Shown here: in pieces, positions 58,523-64,000 of the stretch
How the letters are laid out: every line of letters starts with the position of its first letter
Position numbering within the stretch: the first letter of the stretch is position 1
NCBI GenBank assembly: GCA_034440575.1
Contig: JAOTOL010001598.1
Span: forward strand, 353,501-417,500
Direction of reading: 5' to 3'
DNA: 64,000 nucleotides
Source of the DNA: Imbricaverruca yamaguchii
Taxonomy: Eukaryota > Arthropoda > Thecostraca > Neoverrucidae
The notes under the pieces: model-generated
What the model saw: only the letters and a program-made list of their open reading frames with translations
What the model was told of the DNA's origin: nothing
Database searches by the model: none
Position numbers and translations under genes: made by a program

Positions 58523-58698
58523 GGGCGGGGATGGCCGAGTGGTAAGGTGTCGGGCTATGGGTACCAAAGGTCCCGGGTTCGACACTAGCGCCACTCAGGA
58601 CATTTCCCAATCCCGCGGCCCACCGGCGAAACAGTGTGGGCGGCACCATTAGCCGTGAATGTGCATAAAGTGTGTCGTGAACCACCCAATAAACAAAC
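58523..58698 (+). mobile_element. tRNA-derived SINE (second subfamily), 14-bp TSD
   Basis: Perfect ACATGGCATGCGTG repeats at 58509-58522 and 58699-58712. Box A is ATGGCCGAGTGGTAAGG (about 58531-58547) and box B is GGGTTCGACAC (58575-58585). It is clearly the same family as the 50.6-kb copy, with scattered substitutions. Its core pairs CGGCAC with GTGTCG. Confidence 0.9.
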
Positions 58699-58746
58699 AC
58701 ATGGCATGCGTGAGGCCACACCACACTGCCCGGCCACTTCCATCGG

Positions 58747-59660
58747 TGGTGGGTGTGATGTGGTACGGTGCGCTTATATCGGTGTTGGGTGTGGTGTGGT
58801 ACGGTGTGCACATGTCGGTGGTGGGTGTGGTGTGGTACGGTGTGCACATGTCGGTGTTGGGTGTGGTGTGGTACGGTGTGCACATGTCGGTGGTGGGTGT
58901 GGTGTGGTACGGTGTGCACATGTCGGTGGTGGGTGTGGTGTGGTACGGTGTGCACATGTCGGTGGTGGGTGTGGTGTGGTACGGTGTGCACATGTCGGTG
59001 GTGGGTGTGGTGTGGTACGGTGTGCACATGTCGGTGGTGGGTGTGGTGTGGTACGGTGTGCACATGTCGGTGGTGGGTGTGTGGTAGTGTGGTGTGGTAC
59101 GGTGTGCACGTGTCGGTGGTGGGTGTGGTGTGGTACGGTGTGCATCGGTGGTGGGTGTGGTGTGGTCTGTCGGTGGTGGGTGTGGTGTGGTACGGTGTGC
59201 ACATGTCGGTGGTGGGTGTGGTGTGGTACGGTGTGCACATGTCGGTGGTGGGTGTGGTGTGGTACGGTGTGCACATGTCGGTGGTGGGTGTGGTGTGGTA
59301 CGGTGTGCACATGTCGGTGGTGGGTGTGGTGTGGTACGGTGTGCACATGTCGGTGGTGGGTGTGGTGTGGTACGGTGTGCACATGTCGGTGGTGGGTGTG
59401 GTGTGGTACGGTGTGCGTATGTCGGTGGTGGGTGTGGTGTGGTACGGTGTGGTACGGTGTGCATGTCGGTGTTGGGTGTGGTGTGGTACGGTGTGCAGTG
59501 TCGGTGTTGGGTGTGGTGTGGTACGGTGTGCACGTGAATGTCGGTGGTGGGTGTGGTGTGGTACGGTGTGCACATGTCGGTGGTGGGTGTGGTGTGGTAA
59601 CGGTGTGCACGTGTCGGTGGTGGGTGTGGTGTGGTACGGTGTGCACAGGACGGTGGTGGG
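58747..59660. repeat. 36-bp minisatellite, about 25 copies
   Basis: Units GTCGGTGGTGGGTGTGGTGT plus GGTACGGTGTGCACAT. Rearranged, shortened units occur at 59080-59180 and 59440-59540. Confidence 0.94.
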
Positions 59661-59664
59661 TGTG

Positions 59665-62375
59665 TTCCAGCCCATGTCCACGGACAGGTGGCGTGTTCCA
59701 GCCCATGTCCACGGACAGGTGGGTGTTCAGCCATGTCCACGGACAGGTTGCAGCCCATGTCCACGGACTGGTGGGTGTGTTCAGCCCATGTCACGGACAG
59801 GTGGCGTGTTCCAGCCCATGTCCACGGACGGGTGGCGTGTTCCAGCCCATGTCCACGGACAGGTGGCGTGTTCCAGCCCATGTCCACGGACAGGTGTTGT
59901 GTTCCAGCCCATGTCCACGGACAGGTGTTGTGTCAGGTTGTCCACGGACAGGTGGCGTGTCCCAGCCCATGTCCACGGACAGGTGGCGTGTTCCAGCCCA
60001 TGTCCACGGACAGGTGGCGTGTTCCAGCCCATGTCACGTGGTGGGTGTGGACAGGGTTGTGTTCCAGCCCATGTCCACGGACAGGTGGCGTGTTCCCATG
60101 TCCACGGACAGGTGGCGTGTTCCAGCCCATGTCCACGGACAGGTGGCGTGTTCCAGCCCATGTCCACGGACAGGTGGCGTGTTCCAGCCCATGTCCACGG
60201 ACAGGTGGCGTGTTCCAGCCCATGTCCACGGACAGGTGCGTGTTCCAGCCCATGTCCACGGACAGGTGGCGTGTCCAGCCCATGTCACATGTCCACGGAC
60301 AGGTGGCGTGTTCCACGGCAGCCCATGTCCACGGACAGGTGTTGTGTTCCAGCCCATGTCCAGCGTGTTCCAGCCCATGTCCACGGACAGGTGTTGTGTT
60401 CCAGCCCATGTCCACGGACAGGTGGCGTGTTCCAGCCCATGTCCACGGACGGTGTGGCGTGTTCCAGCCCATGTCCACGGACAGGTGGCGTGTTCCAGCC
60501 CATGTCCACGGACAGGTTGTTCCAGCCCATGTCCACGGACAGGTGGCGTGTTCCAGCCCATGTCCACGGACAGGTGGCTGTTCCAGCCCATGTCCACGGA
60601 CAGGTGGCGTGTTCCAGCCCATGTCCACGGACAGGTGTGGCGTGTTCCAGCCCATGTCCACGGACAGGTGTTGTGTTCCAGCCCATGTCCACGGACAGGT
60701 GTTCCAGCCCATGTCCACGGACAGGTGGCGTGTTCCAGCCCATGTCCACGGACAGGTGGCGTGTTCCAGCCCATGTCCACGGACAGGTGTTGTGTTCCAG
60801 CCCATGTCCACGGACAGGTGGCGTGTTCCAGCCCATGTCCACGGACAGGTGGTGTGTCCAGCCCATGTCCACGGAAGGTGTTGTGTTCCAGCCCATGTCC
60901 ACGGACAGGTGGCGTGTTCCAGCCCATGTCCACGGACAGGTGTTGTGTTCCAGCCCATGTCCACGGACAGGTGGCGTGTTCCAGCCCATGTCCACGGACA
61001 GGTGGTGTGTTCCAGCCCATGTCCACGGACAGGTGGCGTGTTCCAGCCCATGTCCACGGACAGGTGCCGTGTTCCAGCCCATGTCCACGGACAGGTGGCG
61101 TGTTCCAGCCCATGTCCACGGACAGGTGTTGTGTTCCAGCCCATGTCCACGGACAGGTGTTTGTTCCAGCCCATGTCCACGGACAGGTGTTGTGTTCCAG
61201 CCCATGTCCACGGACAGGTGGCGTGTTCCAGCCCATGTCCACGGACAGGTGTTGTGTTCCAGCCCATGTCCACGGACAGGTGGTGTGTTCCAGCCCATGT
61301 CCACGGACAGGTGGTGTGTTCCAGCCCATGTCCACGGACAGGTGGTGTGTTCCAGCCCATGTCCACGGACAGGTGGCGTGTTCCAGCCCATGTCCACGGA
61401 CAGGTGTTGTGTTCCAGCCCATGTCCACGGACAGGTGGCGTGTTCCAGCCCATGTCCACGGACAGGTGGTGTGTTCCAGCCCATGTCCACGGACAGGTGG
61501 CGTGTTCCAGCCCATGTCCACGGACAGGTGGCGTGTTCCAGCCCATGTCCACGGACAGGTGTTGTGTTCCAGCCCATGTCCACGGACAGGTGGCGTGTTC
61601 CAGCCCATGTCCACGGACAGGTGGCGTGTTCCAGCCCATGTCCACGGACAGGTGGCGTGTCCCAGCCCATGTCCACGGACAGGTGTTGTGTTCCAGCCCA
61701 TGTCCACGGACAGGTGGCGTGTTCCAGCCCATGTCCACGGACAGGTGGCGTGTTCCAGCCCATGTCCACGGACAGGTGGCGTGTTCCAGCCCATGTCCAC
61801 GGACAGGTGTTGTGTTCCAGCCCATGTCCACGGACAGGTGGCGTGTTCCAGCCCATGTCCACGGACAGGTGGCGTGTTCCAGCCCAGCCCATGTCCACGG
61901 ACAGGTGTTGTGTCCCAGCCCATGTCCACGGACAGGTGGCGTGTTCCAGCCCATGTCCACGGACAGGTGGCGTGTTCCAGCCCATGTCCACGGACAGGTG
62001 TTGTGTTCCAGCCCATGTCCACGGACAGGTGGCGTGTCCCAGCCCATGTCCACGGACAGGTGGCGTGTTCCAGCCCATGTCCACGGACAGGTGTTGTGTT
62101 CCAGCCCATGTCCACGGACAGGTGGCGTGTTCCAGCCCATGTCCACGGACAGGTGGCGTGTTCCAGCCCATGTCCACGGACAGGTGGCGTGTTCCAGCCC
62201 ATGTCCACGGACAGGTGTTGCGTGTTCAAGCCCATGTCCACGGACAGGTGGCGTGTTCCAGCCCATGTCCACGGACAGGTGGCGTGTTACAGCCATGTCC
62301 ACGGACAGGTGGCGTGTCCCAGCCCATGTCCACGGACAGGTGGCATGTTCCAGTCGTGTCCACGGACGTGGACAG
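59665..62375. repeat. 31-bp minisatellite, about 87 copies
   Basis: Units CCAGCCCATGTCCACGGACA plus GGTGGCGTGTT, with variants GGTGTTGTGTT and GGTGGTGTGTT scattered through. A 31-bp period rotates all three frames, giving open frames of over 1,200 codons with no protein meaning. The left 700 bp is less regular than the rest. Confidence 0.96.
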
Positions 62376-62744
62376 TCCAATGACTGATCATTGGCGGATA
62401 TGGGTCAGGGAGGGGGACGGAAGTCCTCTCGCTGCACCACATGTACAAAACAAAAACATGAACAAAAAGATAAAACGTTGTCCAATTGTCCAATTATATG
62501 TCTGCGAAAAACGGATAGCTTAGACAACAACCATCCCGCCCCGCTGCATAGTCAGTCTTCGTCCGGTACGGCTTTCCGATCGTATTCCCGTACGACGCGA
62601 CACATATTGCCTTCGCAATGTTACCACTGCCAGCTATCCAGCTGAGTGGCCGATCTCTCTGCCTTTGATCCCTGTCAGCTGCCACGCTGGGTGCCTGCCA
62701 ATTATCCTGTCAGCTGCCCTGCAGCTGGCGGGCAGCTGCCCGGC
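62376..62744. other. Unassigned sequence
   Basis: Nothing recognised. Confidence 0.45.
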
Positions 62745-63000
62745 TGGGTTCGCCACTGACACTGGTCACCATCAGCAAACAGGTCGCCGCCCCCCACCCC
62801 CACCCACCCCCCTACACGAATGGGCTCGGCTGGGTTCGCCACTGACACCGGTCACCATCGGCAAACAGCCCCCACCCCTACCCGGCCTAGCTCGGCTGGG
62901 TTCGCCACTGACACCGGTCACCATCGGCAAACAGCCCCCACCCCTACCCGGCCTAGCTCGGCTGGGTTCGCCACTGACACCGGTCACCATCGTCAAACGG
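62745..63000. repeat. 66-bp tandem repeat, almost 4 copies
   Basis: TGGGTTCGCCACTGACACCG, GTCACCATCGGCAAACAGCC and CCCACCCCTACCCGGCCTAG recur at 62831, 62897 and 62963. The first copy is diverged. Confidence 0.9.
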
Positions 63001-64000
63001 GCCGCCCCGGACGACATTGTGACGGCAGCTCATATTCAGCGTGTGCCGCCGGCCGACTGGCCCGGCAACGTCGTACACGGCAAACGTGCCGGCACCACCA
63101 ATTACTCACAAGGACAATCGTGAGCCGGACGAACGGCAAGGCTTCACTTCAAAACGACCCGTTAGAAAATACGCCGGCAATTTGATTTCACCAGACGGTT
63201 GCAATTCTAGTCCATCGGAGCAGAGTAGGTCCCACGTCGGTCGTAAGAAACTGAATGACAGTAAGCAGTTGTCGAATGTGAGTAGTCCAACTACGCAATC
63301 GACCGGTATGGGACCGTGCGCAGTGTTTCCTTCCGGGAAATGGCGTGAACCGCACTCCCGCGTGAAGGGCATGAATGTCCTACGGTCGATATCTCTGGGC
63401 ACGCGACGCCAGACGCGTCGCCAGGATTTCTCGACGGCGGTGCCGAGGCTGACTGAGTCGATGCCGTGATTATCATGCTACAAAAGATATTGCTATAGAG
63501 ATGCTGCATAGAGACGCTAAAAAGAGAAAACATTAAACCACTGGAAAATGAAAATTGAGCGTAAACATGAACCAATATAACTTACCTTGCGGAAAGTCAA
63601 ATTAAGACCAAATTTAAGCCAATGAGGATATACGATACAAATGCGCGAAGTTGCCGATCGGCCAGGGTGGTGCGGAAGCCGCGCGACCGGCCCTCGGGTG
63701 CGCGACAGCGTCGCACGCGCCCTAGCCGGCCAGCGACGGCCGGAGCCACGGGTCGGCGCGATAACGCACTCATTTGCAACAGCGTCCAGCAGACGGCACG
63801 CCAGCCATCCTCGCGCGTGCGGGCAATCGTGTGTGTCCGCTGAACACCAGCAGTGCGACGCCGAGCCACAGCCGCCTGCCGGGAGAGCCGTGTGTGCAAA
63901 AGAAAACACTGCGAATGGCACGGCCGGCTCCACATCCATCTGGCTCGGTGCACGCTCGTCGGACGTTTACGAGGCAGGCGACGGTGAGATTTAAGGCGGT
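63001..64000. other. Unassigned sequence to window end
   Basis: No gene, RNA or element recognised. Confidence 0.45.

Noticed and set aside
58634..62523. Two plus-strand open frames of about 1,250 codons and several on the minus strand
   Set aside because: They only read through the 36-bp and 31-bp arrays. A 31-bp period rotates frames and the unit has few stops, so openness is automatic. Peptides are low-complexity repeats.

Overview
This window is animal nuclear DNA, not bacterial. There are no operons, and the one clear host gene is a single large coding exon ending in a canonical splice donor. The rest is retroposons with target-site duplications (TSDs), MITEs and an exceptional load of tandem repeats. 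The host gene is the long-isoform-specific first coding exon of capicua (cic, minus strand, 15103-17281), with poly-Pro and His/Gln tracts and the conserved DUF4819 Tudor-like region near its end. The next cic exons are not visible, so the intron appears to run off the left edge. The cic architecture and the I-like LINEs suit an arthropod, possibly a crustacean; this assignment is weak inference.

Layout. 0-6.4 kb: GC-rich DNA with a 1-kb higher-order repeat and minisatellites. 7.0-12.2 kb: tiny retroposons and 28-, 36- and 54-bp arrays. 12.2-17.3 kb: GC-rich sequence, then the cic exon. 18-19.8 kb: 72-bp and other arrays and a SINE. 20-30.5 kb: mostly unassigned, with a hAT-type MITE (23.5 kb), a hairpin-only retroposon (24.0 kb), a second MITE (25.3 kb), a CT microsatellite and a SINE. 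30.5-31.0 kb: LINE fragment and SINE. 31.2-32.7 kb: related 21- and 50-bp arrays. 34.8-41.1 kb: a complete but mutated I-clade-like non-LTR retrotransposon with a 14-bp TSD. 42-50.3 kb: many short arrays, a truncated LINE and a SINE inserted in an array. 50.6-58.7 kb: SINEs, a 48-bp and a 23-bp array. 58.7-62.4 kb: 36-bp and 31-bp arrays back to back. 62.4-64 kb: a 66-bp repeat and unassigned sequence.

The most interesting pattern is a short 3' hairpin (outer arms GGGCGC/GCGCCC, about 21-nt loop with an inner helix, then a TAAC-type tail). It ends every LINE copy here, has a counterpart in the SINE cores (arms CGACGC/GCGTCG), and occurs alone as 56-60-bp insertions, at least two with TSDs, whose 5' ends fall at the same place, the base of the hairpin. 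This suggests a shared reverse-transcriptase recognition structure and perhaps a minimal hairpin-only retroposon. All coordinates and repeat periods were counted by eye. No database search or folding program was run.
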